Assembly (NCBI GenBank): GCA_963834715.1
Contig: CAWIDE010000002.1
Location: forward strand, 62,001 to 126,000
From: CAVSUZ01 sp963834715
Lineage (GTDB): Bacteria; Pseudomonadota; Alphaproteobacteria; Acetobacterales; Acetobacteraceae
Direction of reading: 5' to 3'
DNA length: 64,000 bases
Numbering within the stretch: position 1 is the stretch's first letter; each line of letters starts with the position of its first letter. A program made the position numbers and the translations under genes. Shown in pieces: positions 25,280-33,362 of the stretch. Below the pieces are notes generated by a model. That model made no database searches, was not told the DNA's origin, and saw only the letters and a program-made list of their open reading frames with translations.

Positions 25280-26505
25280 CGGTGCAGGTCCTTACGTTCG
25301 GTTGCCGGCTGAACGCGTACGAGTTCGAGGTGATCCGCGGGCATGCTGCGGCGCTGACGGATACGATCGTGGTGAATACTTGTGCCGTGACCGCGGAGGC
25401 GGAGCGCCAGGCACGCCAGGCGATCCGCAGGGCGCATCGGGAGCATCCCGGGCACAAGATCGTCGTCACGGGCTGCGCGGTGCAGTTGAAGCCGGAGGCG
25501 TGGGCGAGTTTGCCGGGTGTGACCCGAGTGCTGGGGAATGCGGATAAGCTGGAGGTGGAGCACTGGGGCTCCGGGACGGGGTCCGCGGTGTCCGATATCA
25601 TGGCGGCGCGGGAGACCGTTCCGCATTTGGTGACTGAGTTCGCGGGGCGCAGCCGTGCTTTCGTGCAGGTGCAGCAGGGGTGTGATCATCGGTGCACGTT
25701 CTGTGTGATCCCGTTCGGGCGTGGGCCGAGCCGGAGCGTTCCGGTGGGGGCAGTTGTGGCCCAGGCGCGGGCGCTGGTGGAGGCGGGGTATCAGGAGATC
25801 GTTCTGACCGGCGTAGATATCGCGAGCTACGGGGGGGATCTGCCTGGCAAGCCGAGCCTTGGGCAGCTCGCGCGGCGGCTGCTGACGCTGGTGCCGGAGC
25901 TACCTCGGCTGCGGCTGTCGTCGCTCGATCCGGCGGCCATTGATGAGGATCTGTGGGGGCTGCTGGGCGGCGAGGAGCGGCTGATGCCGCATCTCCATTT
26001 GTCGCTGCAAGCGGGTTCGGATCTGATTTTGAAGCGGATGAAGCGCCGGCATCTGGCTGGTCAGGCTCGGGACGTGATTGCGCGGGCGCGGAAGGTTCGG
26101 CCCGGTGTGGCGCTGGGTGCCGATCTGATTGCGGGGTTTCCGACCGAGACCGAGGCGAGGTTTGCCGAAACGCTGGATTTTGTGCGGGAGACCGCGATCT
26201 CGTTTCTGCACGTGTTTCCATACAGCGAACGTCCCGGGACGCCTGCTGCCCGGATGCCGGCGGTGCCCGTTCCGGTGCGGCGGGAACGCGCGGCTCGGTT
26301 GCGGGAACTTGGGCGGGCGAATGCCGCGGCGTTCCTCGAGGCTCTCAGGGGGAGTGAGATCGTTGTCCTGGCGGAGAGTGAGGCGGAGGGCCATTCGGAG
26401 CACTTTGCGCCGGTGCGGCTGACGGCGCCGGCTCGGCCGGGGCAGATCGTTCGGGCGCGGGTGCGGGGCGCGACTGCGGAAGCCCTCGTGGCGGAGCCGG
26501 TTTGA
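25276..26505 (+). CDS. mtaB: tRNA t6A37 methylthiotransferase MtaB
   Basis: A 409-residue radical-SAM methylthiotransferase. The N-terminal MTTase domain has Cys10, Cys36 and Cys67 (TFGCRLNAYE, NTCAVT, TGCAVQ). The radical-SAM cluster motif is CDHRCTFC (Cys136, 140, 143). A TRAM-like C-terminus follows. The CRLNAYE start distinguishes MtaB from MiaB and RimO. It converts t6A37 to ms2t6A37 in tRNAs reading ANN codons. It sits between dapF (4-bp overlap) and ftsY (TGATG overlap). Confidence 0.93.
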   Translation: MTVQVLTFGCRLNAYEFEVIRGHAAALTDTIVVNTCAVTAEAERQARQAIRRAHREHPGHKIVVTGCAVQLKPEAWASLPGVTRVLGNADKLEVEHWGSGTGSAVSDIMAARETVPHLVTEFAGRSRAFVQVQQGCDHRCTFCVIPFGRGPSRSVPVGAVVAQARALVEAGYQEIVLTGVDIASYGGDLPGKPSLGQLARRLLTLVPELPRLRLSSLDPAAIDEDLWGLLGGEERLMPHLHLSLQAGSDLILKRMKRRHLAGQARDVIARARKVRPGVALGADLIAGFPTETEARFAETLDFVRETAISFLHVFPYSERPGTPAARMPAVPVPVRRERAARLRELGRANAAAFLEALRGSEIVVLAESEAEGHSEHFAPVRLTAPARPGQIVRARVRGATAEALVAEPV

Positions 26506-27419
26506 TGGCGTTGTTCTTTTCGCGGTTGAAGGAGGGGCTGTCCCGGAGCACGCAGAAGCTGGGCGGCGGTATTGGCGATGTGTTCCGTAAGCGCCGGCTG
26601 GATGAGGAGGCGCTGGAGGAGCTCGAGGAGCTGTTGATTTCCGCCGATCTGGGGACGGAGGCGGCCGCTCGGGTGATCGAGGGGTTTCGTCGCACGCGGT
26701 TCGGCAGGGAGGTGACCGAGGAGGAGATCAGGCAGGCGCTGGCCGAGGAGATCGCGGGAATCCTGGAGCCGGTGGCGCGGCCGCTGGAGATCGATCCGGA
26801 GCTTAAGCCTCATGTCGTGCTGGTCGTCGGGGTCAACGGGACGGGGAAGACGACAACCATTGCCAAGCTGGCGCAGCAGGACCGGGAGCAGGGGCTGAGG
26901 CCGATGCTGGTGGCGGGGGATACGTTCCGGGCGGCGGCGGTGGAGCAATTGCAGATCTGGGGGCAGCGCACGGGGGTGCCGGTGGTTGCGGGGCCGCCGA
27001 ATGCGGATGCGGCCGGGCTGGCGTTCGATGCGCTATCCCGGGCGATGGCGGAAAGGGCGGATGTGTTGCTGATCGATACGGCGGGGCGGCTGCACAATAA
27101 GTCGGTGCTGATGGATGAGCTGCGGAAGATCATCCGGGTGATGCAGAAGCGGGATGCGACGGCGCCGCACTCGGTGATTTTGGTGCTGGATGCGACCACG
27201 GGGCAAAACGCGATCCAGCAGGTTAAGGTGTTCAAGGAGATGGTCGATGTGACCGGCCTGATCGTAACCAAGCTGGATGGGAGCGCTCGGGGTGGGATCG
27301 TGATCGCGCTGGCGGAGACGTTCGGGCTGCCGGTCCATGCGGTGGGGGTGGGAGAGCAGGCGGGGGATCTGCGGGCGTTCGAGGCGGGGGAGTTTGCGCG
27401 GAGTTTGGTGGGGCTTTGA
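26505..27419 (+). CDS. ftsY: Signal recognition particle receptor FtsY
   Basis: A 304-residue SRP GTPase lacking the long acidic A domain of E. coli FtsY, as is usual in alphaproteobacteria. N domain (about 20-95): LDEEALEELEELLISADLG. G domain: VVGVNGTGKTTTIAKLAQQ near residue 107, DTFRAAAVEQL, VLLIDTAGRLHNKSVLMDEL, VTKLDGSARGGI near 258 and VGEQAGDLRAFEA at the end. The ATG overlaps the mtaB stop (TGATG), so they are translationally coupled. It targets SRP-ribosome complexes to the inner membrane. Confidence 0.95.
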   Translation: MALFFSRLKEGLSRSTQKLGGGIGDVFRKRRLDEEALEELEELLISADLGTEAAARVIEGFRRTRFGREVTEEEIRQALAEEIAGILEPVARPLEIDPELKPHVVLVVGVNGTGKTTTIAKLAQQDREQGLRPMLVAGDTFRAAAVEQLQIWGQRTGVPVVAGPPNADAAGLAFDALSRAMAERADVLLIDTAGRLHNKSVLMDELRKIIRVMQKRDATAPHSVILVLDATTGQNAIQQVKVFKEMVDVTGLIVTKLDGSARGGIVIALAETFGLPVHAVGVGEQAGDLRAFEAGEFARSLVGL

Positions 27420-27483
27420 GGGAGGCTTGCGATGCATTCCGGCCGGCTCATGCTGCGTCGCGCCTGCTGGGTCGTCCCAGGAT

Positions 27484-27518
27484 TTTAACGCGGAGGGCCG
27501 CGGAGAACCGCGGAGATT
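27484..27518. repeat. Short tandem repeat, 11-bp unit, family D copy 1
   Basis: Three units of the pattern CGCGGAG plus four bases (ACGCGGAGGGC, CGCGGAGAAC, CGCGGAGATT) lie between ftsY and the alcohol dehydrogenase. A related, more diverged array (minus strand: CACGAAG, CAAAGGG, CACGGAG) lies at 62853-62895. Such 11-bp arrays are found scattered in many environmental genomes; their role is unknown. Confidence 0.6.
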
Positions 27519-27535
27519 AGGGTGGGAGTCTAACG

Positions 27536-28522
27536 ATGCGGGCGATGCGTTTGCAGCGGCCTCGGACGCCGTTGGTGGCGGAGGCAGTGGCTGACCCGCA
27601 GCCCGGGCCGGGGCAAGTGCTGATTTGGGTGTGTGCCTGCGCGGCGTGCCGGACGGATCTGCACGTGGTGGATGGGGAGCTGACAGAGCCGACACTTCCG
27701 CTGGTGCCAGGGCATGAGATCGTAGGCCGGGTGGTGGCTTGCGGAGAGGGTGCTGAACGGCACCGGGTGGGGGATCGGGTTGGGGTGCCCTGGCTCGGGT
27801 GGACGTGCGGAGTGTGTGACTATTGCAGGAGCGGACAGGAAAACCTATGTGAGCGGGCCCGGTTTACGGGGTATCAGATCGACGGTGGCTATGCGGAGGC
27901 CACCGTCGCGGACGAGCGGTTCTGTTTTCCGATTCCGGATGAGTATGAGGATGTGGCGGCGGCGCCTCTGATGTGTGCCGGGCTGATCGGGTATCGGTGC
28001 CTGCGAATGGCGGGGGAGGGACGGCGGCTGGGGATTTATGGGTTTGGGGCGGCGGCGCATATTATTGCGCAGGTGGCGCGGCATCAGGGGCGGGAGATTT
28101 TTGGATTTACCCGGGCGGGGGACGAGAAGGCGCAGGAGTTTGCGCGGGAGCTGGGGGCTGTCTGGGTGGGTGGGTCGGAGGAAAGGCCGCCTGAGGCGCT
28201 GGATGCGGCGATTATTTTTGCTCCGGTGGGCTCGCTTGTGGTGGCGGCGTTACGAGCAGTGCGGCCGGGCGGGACGGTGGTCTGCGGGGGGATCCACATG
28301 AGTGATATTCCGTCTTTCCCGTATGAGTATCTGTGGAAGGAGCGGGTGGTGCGGTCGGTGGCTAATCTCACGCGGCGGGATGCGGAGGAGTTTTTGGCTC
28401 TGGCGCCGAAGATGCCGGTGAAGACGGCGACGACGCGGTATCCTTTGGGGGAGGCGAACCAGGCGTTGGGGGATTTGCGGGCCGGGCGGTTCAGTGGGGC
28501 GGCGGTGTTGGTGCCGGGGTAA
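27536..28522 (+). CDS. Zinc-dependent alcohol dehydrogenase family protein
   Basis: A 328-residue MDR-family enzyme. Catalytic zinc ligands are in CRTDLHVVDGE (Cys39) and VPGHEIVGRVV (His and Glu). The structural zinc cysteines are in WTCGVCDYCRSGQENLC. The nucleotide-binding segment LGIYGFGAAAHI lies in the Rossmann domain near residue 162. The protein is short and lacks insertions, like YogA/AdhA-type enzymes that oxidise primary alcohols with NAD(P)+. GGTGGGAG precedes ATG 27536. It is a single gene; the following gap holds a tandem repeat. Confidence 0.9.
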   Translation: MRAMRLQRPRTPLVAEAVADPQPGPGQVLIWVCACAACRTDLHVVDGELTEPTLPLVPGHEIVGRVVACGEGAERHRVGDRVGVPWLGWTCGVCDYCRSGQENLCERARFTGYQIDGGYAEATVADERFCFPIPDEYEDVAAAPLMCAGLIGYRCLRMAGEGRRLGIYGFGAAAHIIAQVARHQGREIFGFTRAGDEKAQEFARELGAVWVGGSEERPPEALDAAIIFAPVGSLVVAALRAVRPGGTVVCGGIHMSDIPSFPYEYLWKERVVRSVANLTRRDAEEFLALAPKMPVKTATTRYPLGEANQALGDLRAGRFSGAAVLVPG

Positions 28523-28523
28523 T

Positions 28524-28576
28524 CGGTACCGTTGGGGTTTTCGGGGGCTTGACAACGGTACCGATGGGCGATTTGG
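28524..28576. repeat. GGTACC tandem repeat, family C, two units
   Basis: Two units starting CGGTACCG at 28524 and 28556 (period 32). The spacer is GGGGGCTTGACAA. The same repeat occurs in five units at 37893-38047. The second unit contains GACAACGGTACCGATGGG, whose ATG (28564) opens the next reading frame. Confidence 0.8.
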
Positions 28577-29344
28577 AGCGGGATCGTAAGGATCGAGGGG
28601 CGCTTGTGCCGACCGGGCTGCTCGATCCCGTGGTGGCGTTTTTTGACCCGCGCCGGGTGATCCTGTTCGGTTCCCTTGCTCAAGGAGAGGCCGGGCCGGA
28701 CAGCGATATCGATCTGCTGGTGGTGGTGGATGACGATACTCCGGCGGAGAAGGTGACATTGCATGCCGCCATAGAGGCGCGGAGGGGCTATCGCCGGCCG
28801 GCCGATGTTTTTCCGGTAACAGAGGAAACTTTCCATCGTAAGTGCGGCATTCCGGGAACGCTTGCTCGCGCAGCGTTGCTGGGCGGAGTTACGGTGTATG
28901 AAAAGGTGCCCGCTGAGACGAGTGGAACGGAAGCGGACCCTGCCCATTTGCGAGATAGCGTGTTGGAGTGGCTCCGGGTGGCGCGGTCGGACATTCATGT
29001 AGCGCGCGCCTGTCTTGGGATGGTACCGCCGGAGTTGGGAGTGGCGGCCCATCATTGCCAGCAGGCAGGCTGAGAAGGTGCTGAAGGGGTTGCTGGTTGT
29101 TGCCGGCGTTGATTTTGGGAAGACCCACGACCTGGATGGTTTGGGTGAGTTGGTGGTGGAGGCGTATCTGGCGTTCGAGCCGCTGGTTGGTCCGGTGCGT
29201 GGTTTGGCCAATTGGGGAATTGTTTACCGCTATCCGGATATGGCGCAGCCGCCGCCTGAACCTTCCGCCGAGGAGCTGTCCGCGGCCCTGGAGCACATTA
29301 CGAGACTGGCGGATGCGCTGGAGGCAGAGATTCCGCCGGGGTGA
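28564..29344 (+). pseudogene. Nucleotidyltransferase-HEPN fusion gene, frameshifted
   Basis: Frame one encodes a MNT-type nucleotidyltransferase: RRVILFGSLAQGEAGPDSDI and DLLVVVDDD give the GSxxxG-(N)-DxD motif near residues 35-50. It then enters a HEPN domain (VLEWLRVARSDIHVARACLG, then AAHHCQQA) and stops at 29073. The second frame continues the HEPN domain with AEKVLKGLLVVAGVDFGKTH and DLDGLGELV to 29344. Removing one base in GCAGGCTGAG (about 29067) joins them into one protein of about 260 residues. MNT and HEPN proteins are usually two genes of a toxin-antitoxin pair; here they are fused. The ATG at 28564 lies inside a dispersed tandem repeat, so the real start is uncertain. Confidence 0.82.
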
Positions 29345-29520
29345 GTTGCTGGGTCAAGTCAGGCCAGTTGTTTATGCATGGGCCAATTTTTTGCGAAGGA
29401 ACCTGCGCTGCGAATGAAGGACGAGTGGGACGAAGCACGACGTAGACTACGGGTGTAATTATAAGACACTTCCAAGGAGGCATCCCCACTGGCCGCTTCC
29501 GGGCGGCGTTCTTTTTTCTG
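29345..29520 (+). ncRNA. Possible small RNA ending in an intrinsic terminator
   Basis: No convincing protein frame. The stretch ends in a GC hairpin (GCCGC TTCCGG GCGGC) followed by TTCTTTTTT at 29491-29517, a textbook rho-independent terminator for the plus strand. The preceding 150 bp, including TAATTATAAGACACTTCC (29455-29472) and AAGGAGG (29474-29480), could be a small RNA or the 3' tail of the MNT-HEPN transcript. Only the terminator is well supported. Confidence 0.35.
29491..29517 (+). terminator. Rho-independent terminator
   Basis: The stem GGCCGC/GCGGC with a six-base loop is followed by GTTCTTTTTT. It would stop plus-strand transcription from the MNT-HEPN gene or from a small RNA before the minus-strand lipoprotein gene. 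Confidence 0.7.
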
Positions 29521-29626
29521 CTATTGAGAGGCGGCGGGCTGGCGGCAGAGCAAGGGCGCTACTTGACGAGTTCGAAGCAGCCGACGACCACGTTGTGGAG
29601 CCTTCGACTTTCTCCTGATCCGGCTA

Positions 29627-30023
29627 CTACGGGTATCGCGCTTCGCAAGCGTCTTGGAGGAACTGGTCGGTATCCACACCGGAGCCGAACTTCTTCACGA
29701 AAGCGTCGTATTCGGTCTTGGAGATTCCAAAGGGCGGAGCTTTGCAGATTGATGCGTCGTGGGGAGGTTGCGCCGCTGGGGGCTCGTGTTTCACGGCCTG
29801 TGCGATCCTGCGCTTGCATTCGGCATAGGTAGTCCACGAGGATTGTCCGCCGATGGTGACAATGCACGATGTAGGGAGGGTTGGCCGACCCGCTGGAGTA
29901 GCTGCCCGCTTGCACGGTCGGTGTCTCGCCTGGGGAGGCTGACGTCGGAGCCAGGGGGACACAGCCCGTCAGGCAAAGCACGGCGGCAAGCGCGAGCCGT
30001 ATTGGAACCCTCATTCCCCTCAT
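29627..30023 (-). pseudogene. Small lipoprotein gene, frameshifted
   Basis: Starting at ATG 30014 or 30023, frame one gives a lipoprotein signal (PIRLALAAVLCLTGC, lipobox LTGC) and a Ser/Pro-rich linker. The rest reads better in a second frame: CIVTIGGQSSWTTYAECKRR, then FGISKTEYDAFVKKFGSGVD and FLQDACEARYP, stop at 29627. The two overlap around 29870-29890, where a one-base shift joins them into a lipoprotein of about 130 residues. I do not recognise the family. Confidence 0.6.
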
Positions 30024-30061
30024 TGCTGGTAATTTTGGTCGTAGTTTCAAGCTTGTGCTGG

Positions 30062-30135
30062 CGCGCCCTGCTGGACTCGAACCAGCGACCCACAGCTTAG
30101 AAGGCTGTTGCTCTATCCAACTGAGCTAAGGGCGC
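30062..30135 (-). tRNA. tRNA-Arg(TCT)
   Basis: A complete cloverleaf on the minus strand: acceptor GCGCCCT pairs with AGGGCGC, the D arm is GCTC...GAGC, the anticodon stem-loop is ACAGC-CTTCTAA-GCTGT with anticodon TCT, and the T arm is GCTGG-TTCGAGT-CCAGC. CCA is not encoded. It lies 9 bp downstream of the NDUFS4-like gene. Confidence 0.95.
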
Positions 30136-30144
30136 TCACGACTG

Positions 30145-30450
30145 CTAATGCGTCCACATCTCCAGCCGGTCGTAGCGGAAGTTGTCCGCGTACATTTTCG
30201 GCTTAACCTTCCGTTCCCGCGGCAGCTCAAGGTCGAATGCGATCCCGTTCCGCTGCGCAAAAGCCACGGCTTCTTCCCTGGTGTCGAAAAACAACCGCAC
30301 TTGCTTCTGGGTATCTGTGCTGCCGATCCACCCCATCAGCGGATCCGGGCGGCTCGGCGCAGCCGGTTCGAACTCCAGCACCCACTTGTCAGTCCCGGCC
30401 CGACCCGACTGCATCGCCGTCTTTGGCGGCTGAAAGATGCGCGCCCGCAT
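30145..30450 (-). CDS. NADH dehydrogenase (complex I) NDUFS4-type accessory subunit
   Basis: A 101-residue protein of the ETC_C1_NDUFS4 family: ARIFQPPKTAMQSGRAGTDK at the start, MGWIGSTDTQKQVRLFFDTR near residue 39, EEAVAFAQRNGIAFDL, and the terminal KPKMYADNFRYDR. This accessory subunit is found in mitochondria and alphaproteobacteria and stabilises the NADH-binding arm of complex I. ATG 30450 fits the family N-terminus; the open frame continues upstream only into the tRNA-Pro gene. It lies between two tRNA genes on the same strand. Confidence 0.92.
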   Translation of the reverse strand: MRARIFQPPKTAMQSGRAGTDKWVLEFEPAAPSRPDPLMGWIGSTDTQKQVRLFFDTREEAVAFAQRNGIAFDLELPRERKVKPKMYADNFRYDRLEMWTH

Positions 30451-30476
30451 CAGCACTAAACTCCGTCTTAACATGG

Positions 30477-30551
30477 TCGGGGCGGCCGGATTCGAACCGG
30501 CGGCCTCGTGTACCCAAAACACGCGCGCTGACCAGGCTGCGCCACGCCCCG
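30477..30551 (-). tRNA. tRNA-Pro(TGG)
   Basis: A complete cloverleaf: acceptor CGGGGCG pairs with CGCCCCG, the D arm is GCGC...GCGC, the anticodon stem-loop is CGTGT-TTTGGGT-ACACG with anticodon TGG, and the T arm is GCCGG-TTCGAAT-CCGGC. Discriminator A. CCA is not encoded. Confidence 0.95.
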
Positions 30552-30573
30552 CTTGATCAACTCGCCTATCACA

Positions 30574-31050
30574 TCAGCCGACGTCGTGGAACATCGGGGC
30601 CAGCACCTTGTCGCCCACCGTGATCCCCAGCCGAGCTGTCGTTCCTCCGGCCAGCTCCAGGGTGGCGATCACGTCGCCATGGCTGGAAATATCCCGCAGA
30701 CTGTGCGGCACGGTGTTCTCCGCAATCGAGTCGATCACCCCGTCCGGTTTTATGAACACCATATCCAGCGGGACCAGGGTGTTCTTCATCCACATGTGGG
30801 AGATTTGCGGCACGTCCCAAACGAACAGCATGCCCTGGTCGGGCGGCACCGATTTCCGGAACATCAGCCCGGTCTCCTGTTCCTGGGGCGTGGTCGCCAT
30901 CTCTACGTTGAACACGTGCTTCTGCCCATTCTTCGTGATGATGGTGATCTGCTGCTTGGGCAGCTCCGGTTGAGGCCCCTTCGGCTCGGGCTGTGCCCAT
31001 GCGGCCGCCGGCAAGGCGGCCAGGGTCAGCAGAAAGAACCGGCGGTTCAT
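30574..31050 (-). CDS. DUF192 family exported protein
   Basis: A 158-residue protein with a signal peptide (FFLLTLAALPAAAWA, cleavage at about residue 19). The DUF192 domain follows: VEMATTPQEQETGLMFRKSV, PPDQGMLFVWD, HMWMKNTLVPLDMVFIKPDG, and AGGTTARLGITVGDKV at the end. Function is unknown; members are periplasmic or archaeal small beta-barrel proteins. The ATG overlaps the stop of the prpB-like gene by 4 bp, so it is co-translated with it. Confidence 0.9.
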   Translation of the reverse strand: MNRRFFLLTLAALPAAAWAQPEPKGPQPELPKQQITIITKNGQKHVFNVEMATTPQEQETGLMFRKSVPPDQGMLFVWDVPQISHMWMKNTLVPLDMVFIKPDGVIDSIAENTVPHSLRDISSHGDVIATLELAGGTTARLGITVGDKVLAPMFHDVG

Positions 31051-31964
31051 CGGCCAGGCACCTCCGGCGGGACCACGGTCTTTACCAGAGATGCGTCCAG
31101 GGCCTCGAATTCGGTGTATCCGATGGTCGCATAGAGCTCCGCCCGGGTCTGCATCCGGTCCAGCATTCGATGGGTTCCGCCGTCGCGGCGGATGGCTGCG
31201 TACAGTTCCTCTTGGGCCTTGTTGGCAACGCGGAGCGAGCTGACTGGCCAGATAACCATGCGGTAGCCCATGGCCTCGAACTCGGAGGCGGTGAAGAAGG
31301 GGGTGCGGCCGAACTCGGTCATGTTGGCCAGCAACGGGGCGTTCACCCGTTCGGCGAACTCCCGGAACATCTCGGCGCTAGACAGGGCCTCGGGAAAGAT
31401 CGCGTCTGCCCCTGATTGCAGGTAGAGCTTGGCCCGGGTCACGGCGCCATCCAGGCCTTCGCTCGCCGCGGCATCGGTTCGGGCGATCACGTACAGATGC
31501 CGCCGGGCTTTGGCTGCAGCGGCCACCTTGGTCGCCATGTCGTGAGGGTCGGCCAGCTTCTTATCGTTCAGATGGCCGCACTTCTTGGGTAGCAACTGGT
31601 CTTCGATATGCACTGCTGCAGCGCCGGCATCCTCGAAGCTCCGAACCATGTGCATGACGTTCAGCACCTCGCCGTAGCCGGTGTCGCCGTCCACCAGCAC
31701 TGGTAAGCCGGAGGCCCGGGTCACCTGGCGGATGAAGAAGCAGACTTCATCGACCGTGATTATGCCGAGGTCGGGCAGGCCCATCTGCGCGGTCATTGCG
31801 GCGCCAGACAGATAGACCGCCTGGAATCCCGCGGCTTTCGCCTGCAGGGCGGCCATGCCGTTATGCGCACCGGGTATCTGCACAATGCCGGGCCGCCGAA
31901 GCAGCGCCCGGAACCGCTCCCCCGCGGCACCCGCGGGCAGATCGGCCGCGACCAGATACGTCAT
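31047..31964 (-). CDS. prpB: Methylisocitrate lyase-like protein (isocitrate lyase/PEP mutase superfamily)
   Basis: A 305-residue TIM-barrel enzyme. VYLSGAAMTAQMGLPD near residue 50, metal/substrate loop VDGDTGYGEVLNV near 86, and the catalytic KKCGH motif near 122 mark the methylisocitrate lyase group. A related activity such as dimethylmalate lyase cannot be excluded. It splits 2-methylisocitrate to pyruvate and succinate in propionate breakdown. No prpC or prpD is nearby. ATG 31964 fits the family; the longer open frame upstream is not supported. Confidence 0.85.
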   Translation of the reverse strand: MTYLVAADLPAGAAGERFRALLRRPGIVQIPGAHNGMAALQAKAAGFQAVYLSGAAMTAQMGLPDLGIITVDEVCFFIRQVTRASGLPVLVDGDTGYGEVLNVMHMVRSFEDAGAAAVHIEDQLLPKKCGHLNDKKLADPHDMATKVAAAAKARRHLYVIARTDAAASEGLDGAVTRAKLYLQSGADAIFPEALSSAEMFREFAERVNAPLLANMTEFGRTPFFTASEFEAMGYRMVIWPVSSLRVANKAQEELYAAIRRDGGTHRMLDRMQTRAELYATIGYTEFEALDASLVKTVVPPEVPGR

Positions 31965-31983
31965 CGGAACACTCCCCGGTAAA

Positions 31984-33306
31984 TCAGTGGAAGAATAGTG
32001 CTGTGAGCAGGGCAAAGACGGGCAGCAGCAGGGCTGCGGAGAGGGTCATATAGGAGAAGAAGCCGGGCATGCGCACGCCCCTGTGTGCCGCAACTCCCCG
32101 GACCATCAGGTTGGGGGCGTTCCCGATATACGTGAGCCCACCGAAAAAGACTGCGCCCGCCGATAATGCCTCGAGCGCCCGCACCTGCTCCGGAGCGATC
32201 GCGGGCGCATGGATCCCCGCGAGATTGAAGAACACCAGGTAGGTCGGGGCATTGTCCAGAAACGCCGAGAGCATGCCGGCCAGCCAGAAATACGCGACCG
32301 GCCGCGGCTGGCCCGCCGCATCCAGGGTCAGCCGAAGCACCGGAGCGAGAGGGCCGCTCAATCCGGCCTGCAACATGGTCAAAACCGGTGCGATAGTGAT
32401 AAAGATCGCCAGGAACAGCTCGGCGACCTCGACCATCGGAGCCCAACCGAAGTCGTTTGCCTGGCGCAGCGCGCGGGGCGTGATCGCCGCCGACAGGCAC
32501 GTCACGGCCGCGAACACGCCTATGGCGACTAGCCGCATCAGGCTCACCGGCTGGCCCGCCAGGGTCACGGTTCTGGCATCCACCACGCCTTGGGCCAGGA
32601 CCGCCGCGCCGGTCACAAGTATCAGCGCCGCGTTGCCCCAGCCTCGAATACGCAGCCGGTCCGTCTGGGGGCCCGGTGGGTCATCCCGCGCCAACCACTT
32701 ATCGAGACAGTAGAACACGCCGAGCAGCAGGAAACTGAGAACCAGCAACGGCTGCCACAAATGCCGGGTGGTCCAGAAGAACGGCACACCCTGGAGGAAG
32801 CCGATGTAGAGCGGAGGATTGCCCAACGGGGTCAGCGCGCCCGACGCATTCGCTATCAGCACGATCAGGAACAGCGCCAAGTGGACCTTGCGCCTTCGGT
32901 GGGCATTCGCGTGTAGGAGCGGGTTAATCATCACCATGGCCGCGCCGGCCTGGCCCATCACGATGCCCAGGCCCATTCCTGCGGCCAGCATCGCGGTGTT
33001 TCCGGCCGGGGTCCCCGCCGCACCGCCGCGGATCAGCACCCCACCTCCCGAGGCATAGAGCGCCAGCAGGAGCGTGATAAACGGCAGATACTGGATGAGT
33101 AATGCGTGCCATGCCGTGCCGGCAGCCTGGGCCGGACCGGTGGCCACGGCCATGGGCACGAGCAGGGCGGCGATCCAGAAGCCGCTCACCCATGCCATGC
33201 GGCGATGCCAAAAGCGTGGCGCCAGCGCGGGCAGGACCACGATCGAGAGCAAAATGCCCAGGAAGGGTGCCGCCCAGACCAGCGCGGGTGCCTCAGTCGG
33301 TTGCAT
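31984..33306 (-). CDS. Putative Na+/H+ antiporter (NhaD / CitMHS-like ion transporter)
   Basis: A 440-residue polytopic membrane protein with about 11-12 hydrophobic segments. ANASGALTPLGNPPLYIGFL near residue 185 and SAFLDNAPTYLVFFN near 360 are the paired intramembrane motifs of the ion-transporter superfamily that includes NhaD and arsenite/citrate permeases. GGLTYIGNAPNLMVRGVA near 400 is the second hairpin signature. The predicted role is sodium/proton exchange; the ion is inferred. It starts at ATG 33306, is divergent from coxG, and lies 19 bp upstream of the prpB-like gene, so the three minus-strand genes may be co-transcribed. Confidence 0.85.
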   Translation of the reverse strand: MQPTEAPALVWAAPFLGILLSIVVLPALAPRFWHRRMAWVSGFWIAALLVPMAVATGPAQAAGTAWHALLIQYLPFITLLLALYASGGGVLIRGGAAGTPAGNTAMLAAGMGLGIVMGQAGAAMVMINPLLHANAHRRRKVHLALFLIVLIANASGALTPLGNPPLYIGFLQGVPFFWTTRHLWQPLLVLSFLLLGVFYCLDKWLARDDPPGPQTDRLRIRGWGNAALILVTGAAVLAQGVVDARTVTLAGQPVSLMRLVAIGVFAAVTCLSAAITPRALRQANDFGWAPMVEVAELFLAIFITIAPVLTMLQAGLSGPLAPVLRLTLDAAGQPRPVAYFWLAGMLSAFLDNAPTYLVFFNLAGIHAPAIAPEQVRALEALSAGAVFFGGLTYIGNAPNLMVRGVAAHRGVRMPGFFSYMTLSAALLLPVFALLTALFFH

Positions 33307-33362
33307 GCCTGCGACCCTGCAAGTAAACCTCCGCGGCGCGCGAAAAATGGGCGTTGGAACGA

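Noticed and set aside
27845..28759. Minus-strand frames opposite the alcohol dehydrogenase and repeat
   Set aside because: Pro/Arg-rich shadows without motifs.
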